Part shown: positions 1-5,965 of the stretch, in pieces | Layout of the letters: each line of letters begins with the position of its first letter | How positions within the stretch are numbered: position 1 is the stretch's first letter | NCBI GenBank assembly: GCA_025980355.1 | Contig: JAICXR010000230.1 | Coordinates: 1 to 5,965, forward strand | DNA: 5,965 nucleotides | Direction of reading: 5' to 3' | Source of the DNA: Chloroflexota bacterium | Lineage (GTDB): Bacteria > Chloroflexota > UBA4733 | The notes under the pieces: generated by a model | Databases searched by the model: none | What the model was told of the DNA's origin: nothing | Seen by the model: only the letters and a program-made list of their open reading frames with translations | Program-made: the position numbers and the translations under genes

Positions 1-413
1 TCATCGGGCCAGCGCTTGCGCGCCAGGGGATGCAACTCTTGCCACATCAGCGGCCACTGTTGCGCCTGCAGCGCCTGCAGGTAGGCAAGGGCGACGGTCG
101 TCGGTGCCGGGGCCTTCGGCGTCGGGCTGGCTGGAACGACGGTCGCCGTCGGCGTCGGCGCGGCGATGAACGCGGCGGCGGTACTCCCGGAATCCATGCC
201 ACCTGGCGGCGCGCTGGCGGCGGGCGCCGGCGCCGCGGCGGAAGTGACCGCCGCCGCTTCCCGATGGACAATGGCGTTGGCGCCGGCGGCAGGCGCCGTC
301 TGGCATCCAACTAAACAGCACGCGAACATGAGAAGCGAAAGTGCTGCGATGCGCCCCGGAATGCGACCGCACGGGGCCGGCCGGCGACTGAAGTCGCGCC
401 TATGTACGAGCAA
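1..413 (-). CDS. Secreted lipoprotein, N-terminal part (3' end beyond window, start uncertain)
   Basis: I do not recognise a named family. The supported frame has codons ending at positions divisible by 3 and is open from 518 down to the left edge. It encodes a short basic stretch (RIPGR), a hydrophobic segment (IAALSLLMFACC), then a lipobox LVGC whose cysteine codon is at 305-303. This predicts signal peptidase II cleavage and lipid anchoring outside the membrane. About 75 residues rich in Pro, Ala and Thr follow (for example AAPTPTATVVPASPTPKAPAP), typical of a surface-lipoprotein linker. A folded region then begins (TVALAYLQALQAQQWPLMW), faintly like the first helix of NTF2-like domains, though that is a guess. 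The start is unclear. TTG at 413-411 has a GGAGGG five bases upstream but lies inside an inverted-repeat element. The in-frame ATG at 329-327 leaves too short a signal peptide. A GTG at 372 is in another frame whose product is an Arg-rich shadow. Confidence 0.68.
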   Translation of the reverse strand, partial: MLVHRRDFSRRPAPCGRIPGRIAALSLLMFACCLVGCQTAPAAGANAIVHREAAAVTSAAAPAPAASAPPGGMDSGSTAAAFIAAPTPTATVVPASPTPKAPAPTTVALAYLQALQAQQWPLMWQELHPLARKRWPD

Positions 414-531
414 AGTCGCCCTCCGGCGACTCGGGTCCGGACCCGCGAAGGCGCCGGCAGCCGCACGCGGACCGCGTCCCAACCCGCGAAGGCGGGTTTC
501 GCAATGGTAGGCGCGACTTCAGTCGCCGGCC
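379..531. repeat. Palindrome-rich element with 24-bp terminal inverted repeats (MITE/REP-like)
   Basis: Positions 379-402 and 508-531 are perfect 24-nt inverted repeats of each other. Each end also contains a small hairpin (GCGAC-TGAA-GTCGC at 384-397 in the left copy). Between them are a hairpin AGTCGCC/CTCC/GGCGACT (414-431), a 14-nt palindrome CGGGTCCGGACCCG (432-445), a palindrome ACGCGGACCGCGT (465-477) and a hairpin AACCCGC/GAAG/GCGGGTT (481-498). A 13-nt direct repeat ACCCGCGAAGGCG occurs at 441-453 and 482-494. There is no coding capacity for a transposase. The size and terminal repeats fit a miniature inverted-repeat element or a composite REP-type repeat mobilised in trans. No clear target-site duplication was seen. 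Whether it is repeated in the genome cannot be judged from one copy. Confidence 0.75.
481..498. terminator. GC-rich stem-loop, possible weak terminator downstream of rel
   Basis: AACCCGC (481-487) pairs perfectly with GCGGGTT (492-498) around a GAAG loop. It lies about 63 nt past the rel stop codon. On the minus strand no U-tract follows the stem. On the plus strand only TTTC follows. It may be only an internal palindrome of the inverted-repeat element, so any termination role is speculative. Confidence 0.25.
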
Positions 532-536
532 CAGCA

Positions 537-556
537 GCACCGGACTTGCCGGATGC
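537..556 (-). terminator. Small stem-loop just after the rel stop codon
   Basis: GCACCGG (537-543) pairs with CCGGATGC (549-556) around ACTTG, with one bulged A at 553. It begins 4 nt past the rel TAG (563-561). There is no U-tract, so it could be a transcript-end or mRNA-stabilising hairpin rather than a classical intrinsic terminator. Confidence 0.25.
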
Positions 557-560
557 ACGA

Positions 561-2858
561 CTAACTGCCCATCCCCAGGCGTCCGACGCCGATGACGTCT
601 TTCACGCGCTCGAGCTTGCCGAGGATCCGACTGAGCTGGTCGACGCTGCTGAGTTCCAGCGTTGCCGTGATCGTCGCGGTGCGGTCGGCATTGGTCGCGA
701 CGTTGGCGGCGGTGAAGTTGATATTCTCCTCCGCGACGACCGTGGCAACGTCGCGGAGCAGGCCCTCGCGGTCCGCCGCATCGATGCGGATCGAGACGGG
801 ATAGGTGGCCTGGCTGACCGGTCCCCAGTCGACGCGGACCAGGCGCTCGTCTTCGTCCTCGCGGAGTACGTTCTGGCAATCGGCGCGGTGGACGGTGACG
901 CCTCGCCCGCGCGTGATGAAGCCGACGATCGGGTCGCCCGATACGGGCCGGCAACAGACCGCCAGGCGAGTGAGGAGGTCCCCGACGCCCATGACGCGCA
1001 GGCCGGAGCCTTCGCGCGCGAGCGGCACGGAGAGCGGCGATTGCGCCGGCATCGGCATATCGTCGGCCGGACGCAGACCGAGGTGGGTGATGACGGACTG
1101 CGCGGTCGCCTCGCCGTAGCCGATTGCCGCGAAGAGGTCGTCCAATTCGTCGTAGTGCATCTGGCGGGCCGCCTCGCGCAGACGGTCGCTGTTGATGCCG
1201 TCGAGGCTGCGCGAGGCCAGGCGTTTCATCTCCTTGTCCAGCAGTTCGCGGCCCCGGACGATGTTCTCCTGACGTTCCATCCGCTTGAACCACTGGCGGA
1301 TGCGCTGCTGGGCGGTACTGCTGCGCACGAACGACAGCCAGTCCCGGCTGGGGCCGCGTTCGCCCTTCGTGGTGAGGATTTCCACCACGTCGCCATTCTG
1401 CAACTTGTAATCCAGGGGGACCAGACGGCCGTTGACCCGGGCGCCGATGCAGTGATGGCCGACCTCGGTATGGACGCGATAGGCAAAGTCGACCGGCGTC
1501 GAGCCGGAGGGTAGGTCCTTGATGTCCCCTTGCGGGGTAAAGGCGAAGACCTGGTCCTCGAAGATGTCGATGCGCACGGCGTCGACCAGCTCCTGGGCGT
1601 TCGGCAGCTCCTTCTGCCACTCCATGAGCTGGCGGACCCAGCGGATCATCTGCAGCGGCACGGGGACGGAGCCGCCGCGTTCCTTGTAGTACCAGTGCGT
1701 GGCGACGCCGTACTCCGCGACGCGGTGCATATCCTGCGTCCGAATCTGGATCTCCGTCGGCCGGCCCTCTTCGCAGAAGACCGTGGTGTGGAGGCTCTGG
1801 TACCCGTTGGACTTCGGTACGGCGATGTAATCCTTGAAACGGTTCGGCAGCGGCTTCCAGAGCGAATGCACAACGCCCAGGGCGTGGTAGCAATCGGGAA
1901 TCGTGTCGACGATGACGCGCACGGCGATCAGGTCGTACAACTGGCCGATGTCGCCGCCGTGGGTGACGAGCTTGTTATAGATGCTCCAGAGGTGCTTGGC
2001 ACGCGCCGAGACCGTCGCCGCGAGGCCATTCTGTTGCAGGTGCTGCGCCAGGATCGTCGCCACGCGCTCGGCGTAGTCCGCGTGTGCGTTATGTTCGGCC
2101 CCTAGCAGCTCCGCCACCCAGGCATAGCGCTCCGGCTCCAGGACGGCGAAGGCGAGGTCCTCCAACTCCGATTTGATGGTGAAGACGCCCAGCCGGCCGG
2201 CGAGCGGCGCATAGATGTCCATCGTCTCTTCGGCCAGGCGCTCCTGGCGTGCCGGCTCCAGCGCCCCGATCGTCTCCATGTTGTGGATTCGGTCGGCCAG
2301 CTTGATCAGCACGACGCGCGGGTCCTCCGCCATGGTGAGGAAGAGCTTGCGCAGCGTCTCGTGCTGGGCCCGCCGCCCCCGTTCGCGCTCGCTGCGCTTG
2401 CGCCGATCCAGGTCTTCGCGTTCGGCGAGGGCCGCCACGGCCGCCATGTCGCGTTCCCGATGGCCCTTCTCCACCACGGAGAACTTCGTCACCCCGTCGA
2501 CGAGGCGCGCCACGGTGTCGCCGAACCGCTCGCGCAGGTCCTCGACGGTGACGTCCGTGTCCTCCACGACGTCGTGCAGGAGCGCGGCGGCGATCGTCGC
2601 CGCGTCCAACTGCATCTCCGCCAGTCGGTTGGCCACGGCGAGCGGATGGACGATATAGGGTTCACCGGACTGTCGACAGGCGGAGCCATGGGCCAGGTCG
2701 GCCAGTTCGTAGGCGTCGCTGATCAGCGCCCAGTCCCGGGCCGCGCTGTAGCTGCCGACCGTCGTGTACAGCCGGTCCAACAGGCGGGCAACATCCGGGT
2801 GGGCAGGCGGCTGCTTCGGCTCGAACGGCACCACCTGTGCTGCCGCGGAATCACTCAT
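561..2858 (-). CDS. rel: Bifunctional (p)ppGpp synthetase/hydrolase (long RSH, Rel/SpoT family)
   Basis: A 765-residue cytoplasmic enzyme that makes (p)ppGpp from ATP and GDP/GTP and hydrolyses it, setting the stringent response. The HD hydrolase region (about 25-220) keeps SGEPYIVHP (H71), HDVVED (H95, D96, E99, D100) and KLADRIHNM (D189), so hydrolysis is predicted active. The synthetase domain (about 280-395) has ARAKHLWSIYNK, YDLIAVRV (D309), RFKDYIAVPKSNGYQSLHT (340-358) and EIQIRT (E369). RFKD is the RxKD form typical of bifunctional enzymes rather than the ExDD form of synthetase-only RelA. TGS follows at about 432-498, then a helical region (500-590), a zinc-finger-like segment (C635, C636, H657, C661) and an ACT domain (688-760). 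Length is slightly above the usual 720-750 because of a charged insertion at about 131-165. The ATG is preceded by AAAAGG about 10 nt upstream. The gene stands alone, separated from the permeases by a stem-loop. Confidence 0.98.
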   Translation of the reverse strand: MSDSAAAQVVPFEPKQPPAHPDVARLLDRLYTTVGSYSAARDWALISDAYELADLAHGSACRQSGEPYIVHPLAVANRLAEMQLDAATIAAALLHDVVEDTDVTVEDLRERFGDTVARLVDGVTKFSVVEKGHRERDMAAVAALAEREDLDRRKRSERERGRRAQHETLRKLFLTMAEDPRVVLIKLADRIHNMETIGALEPARQERLAEETMDIYAPLAGRLGVFTIKSELEDLAFAVLEPERYAWVAELLGAEHNAHADYAERVATILAQHLQQNGLAATVSARAKHLWSIYNKLVTHGGDIGQLYDLIAVRVIVDTIPDCYHALGVVHSLWKPLPNRFKDYIAVPKSNGYQSLHTTVFCEEGRPTEIQIRTQDMHRVAEYGVATHWYYKERGGSVPVPLQMIRWVRQLMEWQKELPNAQELVDAVRIDIFEDQVFAFTPQGDIKDLPSGSTPVDFAYRVHTEVGHHCIGARVNGRLVPLDYKLQNGDVVEILTTKGERGPSRDWLSFVRSSTAQQRIRQWFKRMERQENIVRGRELLDKEMKRLASRSLDGINSDRLREAARQMHYDELDDLFAAIGYGEATAQSVITHLGLRPADDMPMPAQSPLSVPLAREGSGLRVMGVGDLLTRLAVCCRPVSGDPIVGFITRGRGVTVHRADCQNVLREDEDERLVRVDWGPVSQATYPVSIRIDAADREGLLRDVATVVAEENINFTAANVATNADRTATITATLELSSVDQLSRILGKLERVKDVIGVGRLGMGS

Positions 2859-2892
2859 GCCATCCAGACCTTTTCATGTGGATAGCAAGCAG

Positions 2893-2898
2893 TATACC
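2893..2898 (-). promoter_or_regulatory. Possible -10 element of a rel promoter
   Basis: On the minus strand TATACT reads from 2898 to 2893, about 35 nt before the rel ATG, in the only AT-richer stretch of this 80-nt gap. No good -35 hexamer is visible, because that position falls in the GC-rich stem-loop. The call rests on one hexamer. Confidence 0.3.
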
Positions 2899-2905
2899 TG
2901 ACGGG

Positions 2906-2934
2906 GGATCCCTCCCCGGAATGGGGAGGGATCC
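2906..2934 (-). terminator. Perfect 12-bp stem-loop ending the sugar permease operon
   Basis: GGATCCCTCCCC (2906-2917) is the exact reverse complement of GGGGAGGGATCC (2923-2934), with the 5-nt loop GGAAT. It starts 4 nt past the stop codon of the MalG-type permease and precedes rel. No U-tract follows on the minus strand, where the next bases are CCCGTCAGG, so it is not a textbook intrinsic terminator. Position and stem strength suggest transcript termination or 3'-end protection. Confidence 0.6.
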
Positions 2935-2938
2935 TTCC

Positions 2939-3988
2939 CTATCCCACCACGCCGGTGCGGTCGATACTCTCGGTGAAGAAGCGTTGGGTGAAGACGTAGA
3001 GAATCAGGACCGGCAAGATGACGAGGAGCACGGCCGCCATGGCCAGGGCCTCGTTATAGAAGTCGCTCCCGGCGCCGCCCGTCACGTCGTTCAAGGTCTG
3101 GCCGAGCACCGAGAGGCGCATCGGCAGGGTGAACAACTGCTGGCGGTTGAGATAGATCAGCGGCTCCAGGAAATCGTTCCAGTGCCACACGATGGAGAAG
3201 AGGAACGTGACCAGGACCGCCGCGCTGGCCAGCGGCAGGTTGATACGGAAGAACGTCTGGATCGGGCCGGCGCCGTCGACGCGCGCGGCCTCCTCCAGCT
3301 CCCGCGGCTGCTGCCGGAAGGTCTGCCGGAAGATCAGGATGAAGACCGCCCCCTTCAGGCCCTCCCCGAAGAAAGAGGGGAAGATGAACGGCCAGTAGGT
3401 GTCGATCCAGCCGTGGTCGAAGATATTGCCCGGTCCGAAGGAACCGTTGGCGGTCAAGAGGTGGGGGAACCCGCCAAGGTTGATATCCACCGCGAGGCGG
3501 GGCATCGTCTTGTAGAGGATGAACAACGGCACGATGATCGTTTCCGGCGGGACGAGGAAGGTGAAGATCACGAGCAAGAACAGCAGCTCCCGGCCGGGGA
3601 AGGTCATACGGCCAAAGCCGTAGCCGACGAAGGCACAGGAGATGACCTGCCCGATCGCCGCCAGAATGGCGATCTGCGCGCTGTTCGAGAAGGAGTGGAC
3701 GAAGTCCACGGCTTGCCAGGCGAGCGTATAGTTCTGCCAGTCGAAGCCGGTGGCGATCCAGACGATGGTCGGGTCGGTCAGATCCTGAATGCTCTTGAAC
3801 GACGTGGCAATCATATAGAAAACCGGGAACATGAAGACGAAGGCGATATCGGCCAGGATCAGGTAGGTGATGATCCGCAGGACGATCGTCTTGAGGAGCT
3901 TCAGGATCGCGTAGGCGGAAAAGCGTTCTCTCGCGCGGGCGCGACGCAGCGCCTGGGCCTGGGTCCGAGTCTGGGCTACCGTGGCCAT
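2939..3988 (-). CDS. Carbohydrate ABC transporter permease, MalG/UgpE type (CUT1)
   Basis: A 349-residue inner-membrane subunit of a sugar importer. After a basic N-terminus (about 1-35), hydrophobic segments lie near 37-62, 104-125, 133-158, 197-222, 255-275 and 314-334, giving the six-helix MalG fold. The cytoplasmic EAA loop that docks the ATPase is clear: LEEAARVDGAGPIQTFFRINLP (231-252), with E233, A234, A235, D238, G239 and the terminal LP. It is longer than the roughly 270-290 residues usual for this family. The excess is the N-terminal tail and an extra stretch at about 163-195, between helices 3 and 4, rich in Gly and aromatics. The ATG lies 12 nt after the stop of the upstream permease with GGGAGAGAG in the gap, so the two are surely co-transcribed and translationally close. 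It is the last gene of the operon. The sugar cannot be deduced. Confidence 0.96.
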   Translation of the reverse strand: MATVAQTRTQAQALRRARARERFSAYAILKLLKTIVLRIITYLILADIAFVFMFPVFYMIATSFKSIQDLTDPTIVWIATGFDWQNYTLAWQAVDFVHSFSNSAQIAILAAIGQVISCAFVGYGFGRMTFPGRELLFLLVIFTFLVPPETIIVPLFILYKTMPRLAVDINLGGFPHLLTANGSFGPGNIFDHGWIDTYWPFIFPSFFGEGLKGAVFILIFRQTFRQQPRELEEAARVDGAGPIQTFFRINLPLASAAVLVTFLFSIVWHWNDFLEPLIYLNRQQLFTLPMRLSVLGQTLNDVTGGAGSDFYNEALAMAAVLLVILPVLILYVFTQRFFTESIDRTGVVG

Positions 3989-4000
3989 GTGCTCTCTCCC

Positions 4001-4987
4001 CTATCTGTCGCCGGCGTAGTAGATTTTGCCGCTCATGAACCAGATCACCACCATCAGCACGACGAACATGATCAGGAAGTAGATCCAGCCCAGCGCCGCG
4101 GCGTAGCCCAGGCGGAACTGCCCGGAAAAGGCGGTCGTCTGGATGTACTGCAAGACCGTGGTTCCGGTCTTCTCCGTGACGGCCCCGGTGACCTGGCTCA
4201 CGACACCCTGCACCGAGAAGCTGTTGGTGAAGGTATCCACCACCGTGTAGATGATGTTGAGCAGGACGAACGGCGAGATCAGCGGCACCGTGATCTTCCA
4301 GAAGAGCTCCCAGTCCGTGGCGCCGTCGATCCGGCCCGCCTCATAGTAGGTCGAACCGATCGACTTCAGCCCCGCCATGAAGATGAGGATCTGCACGCCG
4401 GACGCCCACAACACCAGACTCATGCGGCCCAGCACGGCGATAACGTTGCCGGACCAGGTTGGCCCGAGGAGTTGGAAGAGGAAGCCGGCCACGTCGGCGT
4501 TGCCGGCGAAGGTGTTGGCGCCGACGCCCTGACTGAAGAGGTCCTGAATGACCTGCGCCGAGCCGATCACCACCGGCAGAAAGAAGATGCCGCGGAAGGC
4601 CGTGATGCCGTGCAGCTTCTGGTTCGCCAGCATCCCCACGAACAGCGAGAAGATTAGGATCGCCGGCGTGTTGACGAACGTCTGCTTGATTTGCTCCACC
4701 AGGATCGGGAAGAACTGCGGGTCGACAAAGAAGGCCTGCCGATAGTTGTCGATGCCCACCCACTTGACGTTGTTGATGTTGACCGCTTCCAACTCGTGGA
4801 ACGAAAGGATGAAGGAACGGACCAGTGGCCAGGCCAGGAAGAAGCAGAAGCCGAGCACCCAGGGCAGGATGAACATGTAGCCCTGGAGGGAACGCCTCGT
4901 GCTGAGGGAAAGGTGGAAGCGGGAGCGCTTGTACTGGCGGGGCGACGACGCCGAATCCACGATGGCGCCGGCTGGGGCACGAATCAT
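4001..4987 (-). CDS. Sugar ABC transporter permease, MalF/UgpA type (CUT1)
   Basis: A 328-residue inner-membrane partner of the downstream MalG-type permease. An N-terminal basic tail (about 1-33) is followed by the family-typical GYMFILPWVLGFCFFLAWP (36-54). Other hydrophobic segments lie near 100-120, 132-150, 182-206, 237-257 and 296-318. The ATPase-docking loop reads YYEAGRIDGATDWELFWKIT (214-233), followed by VPL. The third position of the EAA triplet is Gly rather than Ala, a tolerated variant, while D221 and G222 are kept. Length is normal for MalF-like subunits without the large periplasmic domain of enteric MalF. The ATG is preceded by AGAGGA about 9 nt upstream. The stop codon of the DUF5696 gene lies 30 nt before it. 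With the neighbouring permease it forms the heterodimeric channel. No ATPase is in the window, so a shared MsmK-type ATPase encoded elsewhere is possible. Confidence 0.96.
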   Translation of the reverse strand: MIRAPAGAIVDSASSPRQYKRSRFHLSLSTRRSLQGYMFILPWVLGFCFFLAWPLVRSFILSFHELEAVNINNVKWVGIDNYRQAFFVDPQFFPILVEQIKQTFVNTPAILIFSLFVGMLANQKLHGITAFRGIFFLPVVIGSAQVIQDLFSQGVGANTFAGNADVAGFLFQLLGPTWSGNVIAVLGRMSLVLWASGVQILIFMAGLKSIGSTYYEAGRIDGATDWELFWKITVPLISPFVLLNIIYTVVDTFTNSFSVQGVVSQVTGAVTEKTGTTVLQYIQTTAFSGQFRLGYAAALGWIYFLIMFVVLMVVIWFMSGKIYYAGDR

Positions 4988-5017
4988 CTCGCTAATCCTC
5001 TCTGCTTTGTTCTCTAC

Positions 5018-5965
5018 TCAGTGCACGACGGCGTAGCTCAGCGCATCCACGGCCACCGTACCGTTGCCGTAGCGCTCATTACTGTAGTTGACGATCACCT
5101 TCGTCCCGTTACCATACGTGGTCTGGAAGACGTTCGGGGCAAGCTCCCGGTGATCCACGATGAACTGATCGAAGGTGCCGCCCAGTTGGATGTTCACTTC
5201 CTGATATTCGCGCACCAGGGCGTCCAGCCAGTCGGTCCAGGTGCTGCTCCAGTTGCGGTAGGTGAAGATCGCCCGGTTCAGGTCACTCGTCGGCAGGTAG
5301 GTCAGATTGAACGACGGCACCGCGCCGTACTCGATCTCGCGCAGGTATTCGAACTGCGGGTCGCTGCGCAGGTTGGCGTAGGTGCCGGTGTAGGTCAGGA
5401 AGCCGTGCACGACCATCTCGTAGAAGGGGACGGGCTGGTCCTCGAACTGCCAGTGGCTGCTGTCCACGCTGACCTGGCGGGCATCCTGGACGTGGCCCAG
5501 AATATAGGTATTGCCACCGTTGACCGCCACGCCGCCCAACTGCTGTTTGATGTAGTCGGCGATCTTCATGTTCCACTGGCTGTACGTTTCCCGCGTGAGG
5601 GGATGCTGGTCGTTCGTGTCGTAGGTGACGTTCTCGCCGAACCACTGCAGGGTATTGCCGGTGACACCGAGCGCCTTCTCTTTCGGGATGTCCCGCAGCA
5701 CGAACTGATTGTATTCGACGATCGGGTTCAGCAGGTAAAAGTTCTGGCTCGTCCCCGCACCCTGGCTGAAGGCGGGTAGCTTGTTCGCGCCGCGCATGGC
5801 GTCGTTGTGGGCGAAGAACCCCTTCTCTCCGCCGTGGGCGTCCTCATAGTCGTCGTAGAGGTAGACCGGTACGCCCAGATGGCGGGCGAAGCTGGTCAGG
5901 CTCTGGAGGCCGGAATTCCCGCCGAGGCGATTGTCGGCCGGCATGCGGTTGGGGGCCGCTTGGGA
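5018..5965 (-). CDS. DUF5696-family protein, C-terminal part (5' end beyond window)
   Basis: The last 315 residues of a larger protein. The frame stays open through the right edge (SQAAPNR precedes the first in-window Met at 5944), so that Met is not the start. Residues below count from it. The segment resembles the C-terminal half of DUF5696 proteins, which commonly sit beside sugar ABC permeases in Firmicutes and Chloroflexota. Support includes LGVPVYLYDDYEDA (23-36), LQWFGENVTYDTNDQHPLTR (99-118), EDQPVPFYEMVVHGFLTYTG (168-187), EIEYGAVPSFNLTY (203-216) and a C-terminal small-domain motif TTYGNGTKVIVNYSN (275-289). The function is not established. A TIM-barrel glycoside-hydrolase-like fold acting on an extracellular glycan is plausible, with the acidic YDDYEDA and FGENVTYDTND stretches as candidate active-site positions. 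No membrane segment is visible here; any signal peptide would be upstream. Linkage to the permeases (30 nt) suggests it releases or handles the imported sugar. Confidence 0.82.
   Translation of the reverse strand, partial: SQAAPNRMPADNRLGGNSGLQSLTSFARHLGVPVYLYDDYEDAHGGEKGFFAHNDAMRGANKLPAFSQGAGTSQNFYLLNPIVEYNQFVLRDIPKEKALGVTGNTLQWFGENVTYDTNDQHPLTRETYSQWNMKIADYIKQQLGGVAVNGGNTYILGHVQDARQVSVDSSHWQFEDQPVPFYEMVVHGFLTYTGTYANLRSDPQFEYLREIEYGAVPSFNLTYLPTSDLNRAIFTYRNWSSTWTDWLDALVREYQEVNIQLGGTFDQFIVDHRELAPNVFQTTYGNGTKVIVNYSNERYGNGTVAVDALSYAVVH

Noticed and set aside
432..445. The 14-nt palindrome CGGGTCCGGACCCG as an operator site
   Set aside because: It lies within a run of palindromes in the repeat element, with no regulator gene nearby and no identifiable promoter. 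An operator role has no independent support.
30..510. Plus-strand short frames in the left end (94 and 114 codons)
   Set aside because: Their composition is Arg/Gly/Ala-rich and low complexity. The minus-strand lipoprotein frame explains the region, and the second one runs into the palindromic element.
379..531. Possible CRISPR array from repeated AGTCGCC units
   Set aside because: The repeated units are too short (7 nt), alternate in orientation and have irregular spacing with no unique spacers. Palindromic element structure fits better.
400..1893. A 497-codon minus-strand open frame within rel
   Set aside because: It is an Arg/Pro/Gly-rich out-of-frame shadow of the rel gene. The rel frame has continuous family motifs across the same bases.
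402..2885. Several plus-strand open frames opposite rel (370, 191 and 200 codons)
   Set aside because: They are antisense shadows caused by high GC and few stop codons. None has a domain, signal or plausible RBS, and rel is unmistakable on the other strand.
2837..4657. A 606-codon plus-strand open frame opposite the permeases
   Set aside because: It is rich in Asp, Glu, His, Gln and Arg with no recognisable domain. That composition is expected from reading the antisense of hydrophobic codons (GTC, CTG, ATC become GAC, CAG, GAT). The minus strand carries clear permeases with EAA motifs.
4691..5779. A 362-codon plus-strand frame opposite the DUF5696 gene
   Set aside because: It has no recognisable motifs and spans two genes and their gap on the other strand. 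The minus-strand frames match known families.

Overview
This 5,965-base window is GC-rich and bacterial. All the genes I can support lie on the minus strand, so they read from the right edge to the left. The best guess for the host is a member of the Chloroflexota (Thermomicrobia-like). That rests on high G/C at third codon positions, a DUF5696-type protein next to two sugar ABC permeases, and a Pro/Ala/Thr-rich lipoprotein. It is an inference, not a demonstrated assignment.

In transcription order, the right third to half (about 2939-5965) is part of a sugar-uptake operon. It starts with the C-terminal portion of a large DUF5696 protein (likely carbohydrate-active or envelope-associated; its 5' end is outside the window). 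A MalF/UgpA-type permease follows after 30 nt, and a MalG/UgpE-type permease 13 nt after that. The two permeases would form the membrane heterodimer of one CUT1-type importer. The solute-binding protein and the ATPase are not in the window. A perfect 12-bp stem-loop just after the last permease separates this operon from the next gene.

The middle (561-2858) is a full-length bifunctional (p)ppGpp synthetase/hydrolase (long RSH, Rel) with HD, synthetase, TGS, helical/zinc-finger and ACT regions. It carries an unusual charged insertion in the HD hydrolase domain.

The left end (1 to about 413) is the N-terminal part of a secreted lipoprotein that runs off the window. Its true reading frame is masked by an out-of-frame GTG ORF. 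Between it and rel lies a 153-bp palindrome-rich element with perfect 24-bp terminal inverted repeats (379-531), which resembles a MITE or complex REP element. The best start codon for the lipoprotein lies inside this element.

I see no tRNA, rRNA, CRISPR array or transposase, and no convincing new system. The most interesting items are the small inverted-repeat element and its overlap with a gene start, the Rel insertion, and the DUF5696-permease linkage.
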